Below are positions 42,112 through 50,728 of a DNA stretch of 64,000 nt, piece after piece; within the stretch, counting starts at the first letter, position 1; each line of letters starts with the position of its first letter. Source of the DNA: an uncultured Lachnospiraceae bacterium (GTDB lineage Bacteria > Bacillota > Clostridia > Lachnospirales > Lachnospiraceae); contig URQQ01000005.1 of NCBI GenBank assembly GCA_900549995.1, positions 48,210 through 112,209 of the forward strand. The letters run 5' to 3'. The translations under genes were made by a program, and so were the position numbers. The notes below the pieces were generated by a model, which worked only from the letters and a program-made list of their open reading frames with translations, did no database searches and was not told the DNA's origin.

Positions 42112-43365
42112 TTATTTCATCTCTTCCGCTAACTGCATCTCAACATTTCCAAAAAACTTCTTAGTGCCAATTCCAATCAGACTCAGTATCACCCCTGTAG
42201 GAAGGATGACCCAATATACCGAGTCTGTGAATTTATCAAACAGTACCCCGTAAATCATCTGTCCCAAAGGCTGTATGCATAATGAAAAGCTCGCAGCATA
42301 CGCCATGACCTTCCCCGTCATATTCTCTGGTGTCAGCTGCTGAATAACAGATAAGGCAAATATGGAAAATATACTGGCTAATATCTGTATCACTGAAAAA
42401 GACAGCATCAGTACCGCATATCTTACGTATACTCCTGACTGAATAGAAAAAACGATACTTATTGGAATCAAGAACAGACCGATGCCGGCAAGCGGAAGAT
42501 AAAGTCTGCCGATACTGAATTTTGCTGCAGCCAGACCAGCAATGATGCTCCCCAGAATGCCCGCAAAACTCAGAACACTCTCTGCTGCTCCGTAATAACC
42601 GGCTCCAAGCCCCAGAACGGTTCTCACAATATAAGGCAGACCAACCACCGCCGTTCCCTGAATGAAGAAACCAATCACTGCAGTCAGTAATAATGTCTTT
42701 AAGATTGCGGGAGTTTTTTTACATATAAACTGTGCACTGACGGTCAAATCCCCTTTGATTATATTCCAGATTCCTTCCTTTTCTTTCGAAGGTACATCAT
42801 CCAATCTGATAAAGTATTCAAGTCCTGCTGTAACAAGGAAACAAACTCCCCCTGCATACATAACAGTTTTCAGCCCAAATGCAGTATATACCAGGCTTCC
42901 CGCAAAAGGCCCTATCAGCATTGATAAGGCAGAAATCTGATTCACCACTGCATTTGCCCTGACAATATTGCCTCCGCTCTGCATCTGGGGAATACACGCC
43001 TGCACAGTTGGCGTTTCAAAAGCCCCCAGTATTGACATGATGATAAGTGCCACCCCTATGATCACCAGATTATTCCCCCTGTCAATCAAAAACGCCGTCA
43101 GTAATACAATAATTCCTGACGCAAGATCCAGCAGCATCATAATCTTACGTCTGTTAGCCCGGTCAGCCAGCACCCCTCCCAGTGGTGATAAAAGAATTGT
43201 CGGCAGCATGGCAGCCGCCAGAAATCCGGCAAACACTGCCGCTGAACCGGTAACCTCCAACACGTACATTGACATTGCAAAATCTAATATGCAATTGCCA
43301 AATAAAGAAGATGCCTGCCCCAGAATAAGCAGCGTAAAATTTCTTGAAAATAGTTTGTTTTCCAT
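42112..43365 (-). CDS. MFS drug/multisolute efflux transporter
   Basis: The 417-residue protein has twelve hydrophobic helices and the MFS loop 2-3 motif GGVLADRANRRKIMMLLD. The N-terminal FTLLILGQASSLFGNCILDF and the SLCIQPLGQMIYGVLFDKFT region fit the MFS_3 group (EntS- and macrolide-efflux-like exporters). It is likely a proton-driven exporter. It lies 156 bases from an ArsR-type regulator on the same strand; inverted repeats in that gap suggest regulation by it. Substrate unknown. Confidence 0.9.
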   Translation of the reverse strand: MENKLFSRNFTLLILGQASSLFGNCILDFAMSMYVLEVTGSAAVFAGFLAAAMLPTILLSPLGGVLADRANRRKIMMLLDLASGIIVLLTAFLIDRGNNLVIIGVALIIMSILGAFETPTVQACIPQMQSGGNIVRANAVVNQISALSMLIGPFAGSLVYTAFGLKTVMYAGGVCFLVTAGLEYFIRLDDVPSKEKEGIWNIIKGDLTVSAQFICKKTPAILKTLLLTAVIGFFIQGTAVVGLPYIVRTVLGLGAGYYGAAESVLSFAGILGSIIAGLAAAKFSIGRLYLPLAGIGLFLIPISIVFSIQSGVYVRYAVLMLSFSVIQILASIFSIFALSVIQQLTPENMTGKVMAYAASFSLCIQPLGQMIYGVLFDKFTDSVYWVILPTGVILSLIGIGTKKFFGNVEMQLAEEMK

Positions 43366-43427
43366 ACTCTCTCCTCATAACAATCAAATTAGTTAGATGT
43401 TAATCTAATTATGAGTTAAAATAAAAA

Positions 43428-43447
43428 ACATCTCATTAATTAGATGT
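43428..43447 (-). promoter_or_regulatory. Inverted repeat, possible ArsR-type operator
   Basis: ACATCT and AGATGT flank CATTAATT in the gap between the regulator and the MFS gene. A related half-site, TTAGATG, recurs 35 bases downstream. Two such elements before an efflux gene are consistent with an operator, but this is inferred only from position and symmetry. Confidence 0.4.
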
Positions 43448-43494
43448 ATATAAAATATATTATACACATTGTTCGATATATGTCAAACAAAAAA

Positions 43495-43517
43495 AGCAAG
43501 ACCATTACAGTCCTGCT
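43495..43517 (-). terminator. Terminator of ArsR-type regulator gene
   Basis: On the minus strand, AGCAGGAC and GTCTTGCT (one G-U pair) enclose a seven-base loop, followed by TTTTTTTG. It lies five bases beyond the stop codon at 43522. Confidence 0.8.
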
Positions 43518-43521
43518 ATTT

Positions 43522-44541
43522 TTATGACAGTAAAAATGCCGTATTCAATTCTTCTGTTATTTTCTTCAATGTCTCCTTAGATAATGTGTAATATACCCTC
43601 CCGTCCTTTTTATCAACATTGACCAACTGGTGCGTCAGCAACACATTCATGTGGTGAGAAACTGTTGCAGCTGACAGATTCAGTTCCTCCGCCAGTTCCA
43701 AATTATATTTAGGTGATTTCATTAAAGAAATCAATATTTCAAATTTGCTGCTGTCACTCAATGCTCTAAGTACCATAAGAAGATTTTTTTTGGTTGTTTT
43801 TGTGTTTTCCAGCAATTGATAGACTTCCGCTGTATACAGCCCCACAAAAGAACTGGAACGCCCATGATTAAGATTGACTAATTCCGCCGCCGGATAGACA
43901 AGGATCGGTGTCAAAACGGTATGCTCATGCAGTGGCCTGCTCAAATACTTTCCATTTGGAAATTCTTTCAGAAGTTTCTCTATATGATGCTGTATTCCCC
44001 CAACCGCTTTTTCATAAGCAAGAATATTTCCGTCGATAATGTCTGCAAGTCCTTTTATTTTATCTTTCGGATTCTGAAGAAATAACATCATCTTCCAGCA
44101 GGAAGTCGACGAAAATCCTGTAGCTTCCAGCAAATGAATAATCTCATCAAAAGATGGACATGCAGTAATGACCTCTTCCTCTTCAAAAAGTTCTTTCACA
44201 AAACATAATATGATTTCCTCTTCCCCCGTCTCATCCAGATCTTTTTCAAACCATTCCGGATGATTTGCGCAAATAATCTGAATCGATATTATAAAATCAT
44301 CATCCTCTTCCTCAAAGAAAAATTTGAAGACATTTTCTTTGACTTTTGCCATTCCTTTTTTGAAAACAGAAACATATTTATCATGAGCCGGACCAATCTT
44401 TTTATATAAATCCTCAGCATTGATCCCCAATTCTGCCACAGACTTTTTCACCATCTCTTCTCTCATAAACTCAGGGTGGCTGCAGCTGTATAAAAGCCCG
44501 ATAATCTCAAAATATTTATTTAATCCTGTACGAATCTCCAT
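43522..44541 (-). CDS. ArsR-type transcriptional regulator with long N-terminal domain
   Basis: The 339-residue protein ends with a clear winged helix of the ArsR/HTH_5 type (LRALSDSSKFEILISLMKSP, ELAEELNLSAATVSHHMNVL, VDKKDGRVYYTLSKETL). The first 250 residues are acidic and helical, with no metal-binding CVC motif. This architecture (DUF5937-like N-terminus plus HTH) is common in clostridia and is thought to sense small molecules. It probably governs the MFS exporter gene downstream, whose promoter region carries inverted repeats. Confidence 0.85.
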   Translation of the reverse strand: MEIRTGLNKYFEIIGLLYSCSHPEFMREEMVKKSVAELGINAEDLYKKIGPAHDKYVSVFKKGMAKVKENVFKFFFEEEDDDFIISIQIICANHPEWFEKDLDETGEEEIILCFVKELFEEEEVITACPSFDEIIHLLEATGFSSTSCWKMMLFLQNPKDKIKGLADIIDGNILAYEKAVGGIQHHIEKLLKEFPNGKYLSRPLHEHTVLTPILVYPAAELVNLNHGRSSSFVGLYTAEVYQLLENTKTTKKNLLMVLRALSDSSKFEILISLMKSPKYNLELAEELNLSAATVSHHMNVLLTHQLVNVDKKDGRVYYTLSKETLKKITEELNTAFLLS

Positions 44542-44680
44542 CTTGTTTACTCTCCCACCTTCAATTAGACCAATTTCAAAATCAGTAGATGTAGGTATTA
44601 TAAGCTATGAATTGAGATTTTGCAATATAAGTCCGGGCTGCTATCACACATCCGAAAACACAAACCGTAACCTTCACCTT

Positions 44681-44935
44681 TTAAGCGCTGGTCAATACCT
44701 TGTCAGCTATGTCAACCGCAATAATCTCCTCCACCTGAACGTGAAAAACCGCTGCCAATACAATCAGATTATCTATCGATGGCAAAGCAGTCCCATTCTG
44801 CCATTTATAAATTGCCTGTGGCGTAGCAAATCCAAAAATCTCCTGCAACTCTTTCACCGACATTCTCCTTAGTTTTCTAATCCTTACAATGTTTTTCCCC
44901 GTGTCAGCCATATTAATTATCGGAATCTTCTCCAT
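44681..44935 (-). CDS. XRE-family helix-turn-helix regulator
   Basis: The 84-residue protein has one HTH: TGKNIVRIRKLRRMSVKELQ, FGFATPQAIYKWQNGTALPS and SIDNLIVLAAVFHVQVEEII. The QAIYKWQNG recognition helix is typical of small clostridial XRE proteins that follow other genes. I chose the ATG at 44935, behind AGGAGGGTAAAAAG. It lies 66 bases after rtcB, with a hairpin touching its ribosome site. Confidence 0.88.
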   Translation of the reverse strand: MEKIPIINMADTGKNIVRIRKLRRMSVKELQEIFGFATPQAIYKWQNGTALPSIDNLIVLAAVFHVQVEEIIAVDIADKVLTSA

Positions 44936-44949
44936 CTTTTTACCCTCCT

Positions 44950-44973
44950 GTTCCGGCCTGACCAGACCGGAAC
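44950..44973 (-). promoter_or_regulatory. Hairpin abutting the XRE ribosome binding site
   Basis: GTTCCGG and CCGGAAC form a seven-pair stem with inner CTG/CAG pairs, ending directly at the AGGAGGG site of the XRE gene. There is no U-run, so it is not a normal terminator. It could be an operator dyad or a translation control hairpin. Confidence 0.4.
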
Positions 44974-45000
44974 AAGAGTCATTTCACTCTATATCCGGCA

Positions 45001-46200
45001 CTAATCTGCCTTAAAATTATAAATTGGTTTCATCACATCAATGACAGTCACCGATTCTTTTATCACATCCATAATATCTTCCAGCGATTTATACGCCATT
45101 GGTGCTTCATCTAAAGTTTCTTCATTGACAGATGTGGTATAGATCCCCTGCATCACAGACTTATACTCCTCCAGATTCAATGTCTCTTTCGCACGCCTCC
45201 TGGACATGATCCGCCCTGCCCCGTGAGGTGCTGAATAATTCCACTCCTCATTTCCTTTTCCAACCGCAAGAACACTGCCGTCCCGCATGTTGATCGGAAT
45301 TAAAACCGTCTCCCCCTGATGCGCCGCTATCGCACCTTTCCTGAGAATCATTTCTTCCGTATCAATATAATTATGAATTGTATGGAACGCTTCAGCCCCG
45401 GTCATATTCGTTCTCTGCAAGATTATTTCTGCAATCTTCTCCCGGTTCCGCCTTGCAAACTGCTGGCAGATTTCCACATCAGCGAGGTAGTCTTCCATAT
45501 ACTCTCCATATAAAAAGCATAACTCCTCAGGAACTGTAGCCTCGTGTTTCTCCCATGAGATTGCTTTGAGCGCATCCTGAATTTCTTTCCGTCTTCCAGC
45601 TGCTTTATATTCTTGAATAATCGCTTCTCTCTGAATAAAATAAGTCTCCTTTCCTTTATTCAGTTCAATCGCCAGGTTCTGATAATACTCTGCGGTCTGT
45701 TTTCCAAGATTACGGCTGCCGGTATGGATGACAAGATATTTTGTTCCATCCTGCGCCTGATCTACTTCTATGAAATGATTTCCTCCCCCAAGTGTTCCAA
45801 GACTTCGTCCCAGCCGTTTTGTATCTTTCAGATTCCGGTAACACCTCAGCTGTTCCAAATCAAACCTTTCCTGGCGTCCTTCCCAGACATTCATTCCGGA
45901 CGGTATAAAATGTGCTGCCTCATCCAGCATTTCAAAATCAATGCTGCATTTCCCCAGATTCACCGTATACATTCCACATCCGATATCCACCCCAACAATA
46001 TTCGGCACTACTTTATCCCGCACCGTCATTGTCGTTCCGATGGTGCATCCTTTCCCGGCATGTACGTCCGGCATAATCCGGATTTTGCTTCCTTTTGTAA
46101 AATCATAATCACACATTCTGCGGATTTGCTCTATCGCTTCATTCTCTATCACTTTTGTATAGCAGACCGCCGTGTTTACTTTTCCTTTAATCTCCAACAT
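45001..46200 (-). CDS. rtcB: RtcB-type RNA ligase
   Basis: RtcB joins RNA 2',3'-cyclic phosphate and 5'-hydroxyl ends using GTP and manganese. Signatures are present: IMPDVHAGKGCTIGTTM, NIVGVDIGCGMYTV with the metal-binding Asp and Cys, GGGNHFIEVD, HTGSRNLGKQ, and NYSAPHGAGRIMSRRRAKET, with the His for guanylylation. At 399 residues it is the short bacterial paralogue type. No archease gene is adjacent. It is followed by a small XRE regulator gene, so a regulated RNA repair unit is possible. Confidence 0.94.
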   Translation of the reverse strand: MLEIKGKVNTAVCYTKVIENEAIEQIRRMCDYDFTKGSKIRIMPDVHAGKGCTIGTTMTVRDKVVPNIVGVDIGCGMYTVNLGKCSIDFEMLDEAAHFIPSGMNVWEGRQERFDLEQLRCYRNLKDTKRLGRSLGTLGGGNHFIEVDQAQDGTKYLVIHTGSRNLGKQTAEYYQNLAIELNKGKETYFIQREAIIQEYKAAGRRKEIQDALKAISWEKHEATVPEELCFLYGEYMEDYLADVEICQQFARRNREKIAEIILQRTNMTGAEAFHTIHNYIDTEEMILRKGAIAAHQGETVLIPINMRDGSVLAVGKGNEEWNYSAPHGAGRIMSRRRAKETLNLEEYKSVMQGIYTTSVNEETLDEAPMAYKSLEDIMDVIKESVTVIDVMKPIYNFKAD

Positions 46201-46279
46201 TTAAAATGCTCTCCTTTCAAGTTCTATTATAAATGGATAAAAGTAGACATTCCCACTTCAACTCTCCCAAAATGGAAAA

Positions 46280-46311
46280 AACCGCCTATCTCAGTACACA
46301 AGATAAGCGGT
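46280..46311 (-). terminator. Rho-independent terminator
   Basis: On the minus strand, AACCGCTTATCT and AGATAGGCGGTT pair with one mismatch and are followed by TTTT. It ends the small transcript starting near 46506 and insulates rtcB. Confidence 0.75.
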
Positions 46312-46349
46312 TCATACTTCCATGAATGTTGTAAAAATTGATCAGATTA

Positions 46350-46472
46350 CTACAGTAATTGATATTTTAGCCCTCTCCAAAATGTGTACTCAAAAAATAA
46401 GCCCTGCCTGCGGTCCAGCGCTTTTTCATGACGTTCACTATTCAGGTATGCGTTTCTCATTACTGCGTTCAT
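46350..46472 (-). CDS. Possible small protein with own promoter and terminator
   Basis: The minus strand encodes 40 residues beginning MNAVMRNAYLNSERHEKALD and ending FWRGLKYQLL. An AGGAAGC site precedes the ATG. A promoter (ATGACA, 17 bases, TATATT; 46541-46513) lies upstream and the terminator at 46280-46311 downstream, giving a complete transcript of about 230 nucleotides. The peptide is basic and not hydrophobic, and I do not recognise it. The unit could instead be a small RNA. The remainder of 46201-46766 holds only the L25 promoter. Confidence 0.4.
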   Translation of the reverse strand: MNAVMRNAYLNSERHEKALDRRQGLFFEYTFWRGLKYQLL

Positions 46473-46661
46473 CTTCTCTGCTTCCTTTCATCCAATTTCT
46501 TCTTCTTTTGTTAATATAACACGAACATGGAGTTTTGTCATTATACTGGCAGTATAAAATACAACCTTTCTCCCGTCAGCATAATTATGAAAATTTCCCC
46601 TGAAGATATTGAGGCAGATACAGTATGAAACTAATAAGTTTAACGTGCAATTTGACAGCCG

Positions 46662-46670
46662 TGTTATAAT
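46662..46670 (+). promoter_or_regulatory. Extended -10 promoter of L25 gene
   Basis: TGTTATAAT is an extended -10 element with perfect TATAAT, about 97 bases before the L25 start. The TTGACA just upstream is only seven bases from TATAAT, so it is not its -35. Confidence 0.4.
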
Positions 46671-46766
46671 TTATATAGGTATAAAAATACCATCGTTAAA
46701 CAAAACCTATTTGTGAACTCAAAATTGAAGGCTGCTAAGCGATTAAAATTTTGGAGGAAGTAACAA

Positions 46767-47348
46767 ATGAACACTTTAAAAGCAGAAAAAAGAAACATGA
46801 CAGACAAGGCAAAAAAATTAAGACGTGATGGATTTGTCATCGGCAATATCTTTGGAAAAGAAATGGAAGAGACGATGCCGATTCAAATGGCAAAAGCTGA
46901 TGCCGAACATTTATTAAAAACAAACGGCAAAGGTGGTCAGGTCACGCTGGAAATTGACGGCCAGAACATTGATGTATTAATCAAAAAAGTGGATTTTAAT
47001 CCGCTGAAAAAACAAATTGACCATTTAGAATTCCAGGCTTTGGTTGCCGGAGAGAAAATTCATTCCACAGCACCAATCGAACTCCTCAATCATGAAAAAG
47101 TGACTGTCGGATTAGTCAACCAGCTGTTACATGAGATTTCTTATAAGGCAGTACCATCTGCACTGATTGACAAAATCAAAATAGATGTCGGCGACATGCA
47201 TCTCGGAGACGCGGTCAGAGTGATGGATCTGGATATTGCGAAAAAGAAAGACATCGAAATACTCACTGACCTGGATGCTTTAATCGTAAATATTTCTGAA
47301 CGCCACAGCTCAGCAGAAGAAGAGGCTGACGAAGAAACAACCGAATAA
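46767..47348 (+). CDS. ctc: 50S ribosomal protein L25 / general stress protein Ctc
   Basis: Ctc binds 5S rRNA in the large ribosomal subunit; in Firmicutes it carries an extra C-terminal domain and is linked to stress. The 193-residue sequence shows the L25 N-domain (MNTLKAEKRNMTDKAKKLRR, FVIGNIFGKEMEETMPIQM, VDFNPLKKQIDHLEFQALV) and the beta-rich C-domain (ALIDKIKIDVGDMHLGDAVR, DALIVNISERHSS). It ends in an acidic tail. A GGAGGAAG site precedes the ATG, and a hairpin follows the stop. It is transcribed alone. Confidence 0.93.
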   Translation: MNTLKAEKRNMTDKAKKLRRDGFVIGNIFGKEMEETMPIQMAKADAEHLLKTNGKGGQVTLEIDGQNIDVLIKKVDFNPLKKQIDHLEFQALVAGEKIHSTAPIELLNHEKVTVGLVNQLLHEISYKAVPSALIDKIKIDVGDMHLGDAVRVMDLDIAKKKDIEILTDLDALIVNISERHSSAEEEADEETTE

Positions 47349-47358
47349 ATTGAATGAA

Positions 47359-47376
47359 GGCAGCCATCTGGCTGCC
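47359..47376 (+). terminator. Terminator of L25 gene
   Basis: GGCAGCC-ATCT-GGCTGCC is a perfect seven-pair tetraloop hairpin eleven bases after the stop, followed by TCTTCTTATACC. Confidence 0.75.
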
Positions 47377-47396
47377 TCTTCTTATACCTTATTCAT

Positions 47397-48935
47397 TTAG
47401 CATTTCACAAAATACAGTTCATACCATACAAGGAATGTATATATCGTCCAGATTTTTCTCCAGTTGTCAGAATTCCCTGCGATATAGTCATCAAAAATGG
47501 CGTTGATCTCATCTACATTAAAGAATTTCTCAGCCATCTCACTGTGGAATTTTTCACGGACATCCTGATTATATCTGTTATCAGCCATCCATATACGGAT
47601 CGGCACAATGAATCCCAGTTTCTTACGGAATGCAATCTCTTCCGGCAGTACTTTGGCTGCCGCTGTACGGAATGCAACTTTGTTCTGCTCTTCGTTCACT
47701 TTATATTCTGATGGCATTCTTGATGCTATATCAAAAATTCTCGTATCCGTGAGCGGCATCCTGATCTCCAGACCAGCCGCAGTACTCATCTTATCTACGT
47801 TAAAATAGATATCTCCTTCCAGCCAGATCTGTATGTCTACATCCGACATCTTTGTAAGCGGATCAAGTCCTTCTGTCTCCTCGTAAATACTCTGCGCAAG
47901 TTCAATCGGAAGGACATCCGGGTCATACTTCTTGAGAATCTTGCGTTTTTCTTCTTCCTTCATGATGTTGGTATTCCCAATATAGAAAGTCTTCAGATTC
48001 TCCCCATAGCGCGCAGCATTGCGGTACATATTATAGCCGCCAAAGAACTCGTCCGCACCTTCCCCGGAGTAACAAAGTTTCGTATGTTCTGCCGCTGCCC
48101 TGCATCCAATTGCAAATACAATTGCCGAAGCATCGCCAAGCGGCTGCTCCATGTGGTACATCACATAAGGTACCGCCTCAAAATATTCTTCCGGCGTAAT
48201 CACCCGTCTAGAACTCTTTCGTCCGAGAATATCCGCTGTCTGACGTGCCAGCTTTGACTCGTCGAACCGTTCTTCTTCATAACCACAGGAATCCGTCATC
48301 TCTACATCCGACATAGCCAGAACGTAAGATGAATCCACACCTCCCGACAGGAACGAATCTGCAGTCTCATCCTCATCTTTCACCTCCAGCATAATTTTCT
48401 GAAGTGTCGTGTGAATCTCGTCTGCCCATTCCTCAAGAGATTTGCTGTAATCAGGATGGAATTCCGGCTTCCAGTAACGTTCTATATGTAATGTTCTCCT
48501 CTGCCATACAAGGTAGCGTCCCGGCATCAGCTTGCGAAGTCCCCGGAAAAAAGTATTTTCCCCCGCTACATAAGTGAATGTCAGATACATTTGCAGCATC
48601 TCTTCATTCAACTCTTTCACAAATCCTGGCTGCTCCATAATCTTACGGATAGATGAACCATAGAGAAGCTGGCCATCTGCCGTTTCATAATAATAGAACG
48701 GTTTTGTCCCAAACTGATCTCTCAGACAGAACAGTTTCTTTTCTTCTTCATCCCATAACGCAAAAGCGAACATGCCATGCATATGATTTCCCATGTCATA
48801 TCCCCATGTTTCATATGCCTTCACTAAAATTGCCTGTTCACGGTCCACTCTTGACAGCGTTGTATCGATCCCCAATTCCCTGCAAAGTGCTTCCCAATTC
48901 CGAATATGCCCACTGTATTCCCGAATTTTTATCAT
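47397..48935 (-). CDS. Asparagine synthase homologue lacking the glutaminase N-terminus
   Basis: The 512-residue protein has the AsnB ATP-dependent synthetase domain: PP-loop SFLSGGVDSSYVL near residue 198, then YSGEGADEFFGGYNMYRN and GLEIRMPLTD. Glutamine-dependent AsnB enzymes begin Met-Cys-Gly, with Cys1 as the glutaminase nucleophile. Here the protein starts MIKIREYSGHIRNWEALCRE, matching only the point where the normal NGEIYNY segment occurs, so about 75 residues, including Cys1, are absent. It should use free ammonia, or a separate glutaminase, or form an amide on another substrate. The start at 48935 follows GAGAGG. No truncated N-terminal coding remnant is visible in the short upstream gap, so the form appears stable rather than damaged. 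Confidence 0.85.
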   Translation of the reverse strand: MIKIREYSGHIRNWEALCRELGIDTTLSRVDREQAILVKAYETWGYDMGNHMHGMFAFALWDEEEKKLFCLRDQFGTKPFYYYETADGQLLYGSSIRKIMEQPGFVKELNEEMLQMYLTFTYVAGENTFFRGLRKLMPGRYLVWQRRTLHIERYWKPEFHPDYSKSLEEWADEIHTTLQKIMLEVKDEDETADSFLSGGVDSSYVLAMSDVEMTDSCGYEEERFDESKLARQTADILGRKSSRRVITPEEYFEAVPYVMYHMEQPLGDASAIVFAIGCRAAAEHTKLCYSGEGADEFFGGYNMYRNAARYGENLKTFYIGNTNIMKEEEKRKILKKYDPDVLPIELAQSIYEETEGLDPLTKMSDVDIQIWLEGDIYFNVDKMSTAAGLEIRMPLTDTRIFDIASRMPSEYKVNEEQNKVAFRTAAAKVLPEEIAFRKKLGFIVPIRIWMADNRYNQDVREKFHSEMAEKFFNVDEINAIFDDYIAGNSDNWRKIWTIYTFLVWYELYFVKC

Positions 48936-49076
48936 ATGTGTATCCTCTCGTATTAACATCTTTCTTATGATTTGCTAGATTTTTCTTTAACTTTACCCGT
49001 TCATTTTAACATAATATCCTGCAGGCGGCAAGAAATTGAAAATACATCGGCCACCCTTCTTCTCACGCCTGATTGA

Positions 49077-49895
49077 TTAATCACCTGAATTTCGTACATA
49101 CTTACATTTTGGATAATTTGAGCATCCATAGAAGCTGCTGCCCGCGTGTACTCCTTTTTTTGCCACACGCAGCAAAAGTTTTCCACCACACCAGGGACAG
49201 ACTTCAAAGTTATCCTCCTCTACATCCATTGTATTCATATCATTATGTACTTTTTTTGATATTTCATTTTCACTCTTATTGAATTTTTTATTTATATTCT
49301 CAATATGAGCCTCTTTCACCGCCGTATCCACATGCGCTAACGTTCTCATCCTCCCATAAACACTATGCACTTCATTTTCAGTAAGACGATCCTCTGAATT
49401 ATCCCATATTTTTCTTACAGTAGCATACAATTCATCTCTCTTGATAACATAAATATTATCACTTTGTACAGATACCTTTTTTACTTCACACCGTACCGAG
49501 AACACGATGACAGAGAATAATGGAATACTGTCTCCAAGATATTTTTGAAGCCACTTTATATGCGTTTTATTTTGCATAATCGGGTTGTAAAAACGGTTTT
49601 TAACCTTACTTGGTAACATTACCGTCCAATTGACAGATTCTTCATCTCCAAATATCCAACCAGAATAGTTTTTACTCTCTATGACAAATATTCCTTTCTG
49701 GGTAATAAAAACAAGATCAATCTCCGATGTTTCTCCATTCTCTTTTGGAACATAAACATTACGTAATACTTTCCCACTCCGTCCAAATAACTTAACCAAA
49801 TTAAGTTCCCTTTCGGTGAGCCTTTCTCCATGGCGTCCTGTCCAGTCAGCATCAAATATATTATCCAGTAATCTATCTAAAAATCCTTTCGCCAT
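49077..49895 (-). CDS. NERD-domain protein with topoisomerase-type zinc ribbon
   Basis: The 272-residue protein contains a nuclease-related NERD domain in the first half (RHGERLTERELNLVKLFGRS, VYVPKENGETSEIDLVFITQ, GIFVIESKNYSGWIFGDEES). The E-x-D...E-x-K pattern is that of a PD-(D/E)XK-like core. The C-terminus is a four-Cys zinc ribbon (CPWCGG, then YGCSNYPKCKYVR) as in topoisomerase I tails. Such proteins probably act on nucleic acids, but no activity is established. It lies between asnB-like and rsuA genes and shares the strand with rsuA upstream. Confidence 0.88.
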   Translation of the reverse strand: MAKGFLDRLLDNIFDADWTGRHGERLTERELNLVKLFGRSGKVLRNVYVPKENGETSEIDLVFITQKGIFVIESKNYSGWIFGDEESVNWTVMLPSKVKNRFYNPIMQNKTHIKWLQKYLGDSIPLFSVIVFSVRCEVKKVSVQSDNIYVIKRDELYATVRKIWDNSEDRLTENEVHSVYGRMRTLAHVDTAVKEAHIENINKKFNKSENEISKKVHNDMNTMDVEEDNFEVCPWCGGKLLLRVAKKGVHAGSSFYGCSNYPKCKYVRNSGD

Positions 49896-49928
49896 ACCTT
49901 ATCCTCTCCGCCCCAACTCTTCCCATAT

Positions 49929-50687
49929 TTATATTGCTTCTATCTCTTCCCTGCTCAGCGCTCTATACTCCCCCGGCTTCAGGCTGTCATCCAACTTCAA
50001 ATTCCCAATTGCCACTCTTTTCAGATAAAAGATTCTGCAATCCACTGCCCTGAGCATTCTTTTTATCTGATGTTTCTGCCCCTCTGATATCGTCAGCAGT
50101 CCGCATACTACATGATCCTCATGAAGTTTCGCTGGTACCTCATCCCTGAACTCGCTGTACATTCCCTGCTTTAATACCTTAAATACAGCAGGTTTACAAC
50201 GCCTGGGAGATTGCCCATTTCCATCAATGACAATTCCATTTTCAAGACATTCTATCTCTTCTTCGCCCACTTTTCCCACTGCCCAGAAAAAGTATGTTTT
50301 ATCAATGTGGCTGTCCGGATTCATCAGCTTATGATCAAGAGCCCCATCATTTGTTAAAAGAAGCAGCCCCTCCGTGTCCTTATCAAGACGGCCTACAATA
50401 AAAATACCTTCCGTATTAATCTCATGAAAATACGACAATACCGTCTGCCTGTCATCTGAACTCCTTGCTGAAATGCACCCTTTAGGTTTATGGAACATAT
50501 AGCATATGCGGCCAAGGTAACTCACCTTTTCGCCATGATACGTAATGTCATCGTTTTCCTCGTCAATATCCATCACAGCATCAGATACTGGTACACCATT
50601 TACCGCTATATGGCCTTCCTGAAGTATTTTATGTACTTTTTTACGGGTTCCGATTGAGGACTGGGTCAAATATTTATCTAATCTCAA
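49929..50687 (-). CDS. rsuA: RsuA/RluB-family pseudouridine synthase
   Basis: This 252-residue enzyme isomerises a uridine in ribosomal RNA. The N-terminal S4 RNA-binding domain reads MRLDKYLTQSSIGTRKKVHK, and the catalytic motif with the essential Asp is GRLDKDTEGLLLLTNDGAL. Late motifs LTISEGQKHQIKRMLRAVDC and LKRVAIGNLKLD match the RsuA/RluE group. Whether it targets 16S or 23S RNA is not clear from the sequence, so the symbol is tentative. It is followed by the NERD gene after 33 bases. Confidence 0.93.
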   Translation of the reverse strand: MRLDKYLTQSSIGTRKKVHKILQEGHIAVNGVPVSDAVMDIDEENDDITYHGEKVSYLGRICYMFHKPKGCISARSSDDRQTVLSYFHEINTEGIFIVGRLDKDTEGLLLLTNDGALDHKLMNPDSHIDKTYFFWAVGKVGEEEIECLENGIVIDGNGQSPRRCKPAVFKVLKQGMYSEFRDEVPAKLHEDHVVCGLLTISEGQKHQIKRMLRAVDCRIFYLKRVAIGNLKLDDSLKPGEYRALSREEIEAI

Positions 50688-50728
50688 GTACTGCTACCAT
50701 CATTTTTCTTCGTATATTTTCCGATATT

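Noticed and set aside
45613..46341. 242-codon plus-strand frame opposite rtcB
   Set aside because: It is antisense to the well-supported RNA ligase and lacks motifs and a ribosome site.
46651..46670. TTGACA with TATAAT before the L25 gene as one promoter
   Set aside because: Only seven bases separate the two hexamers; the TATAAT is better read as an extended -10 promoter.
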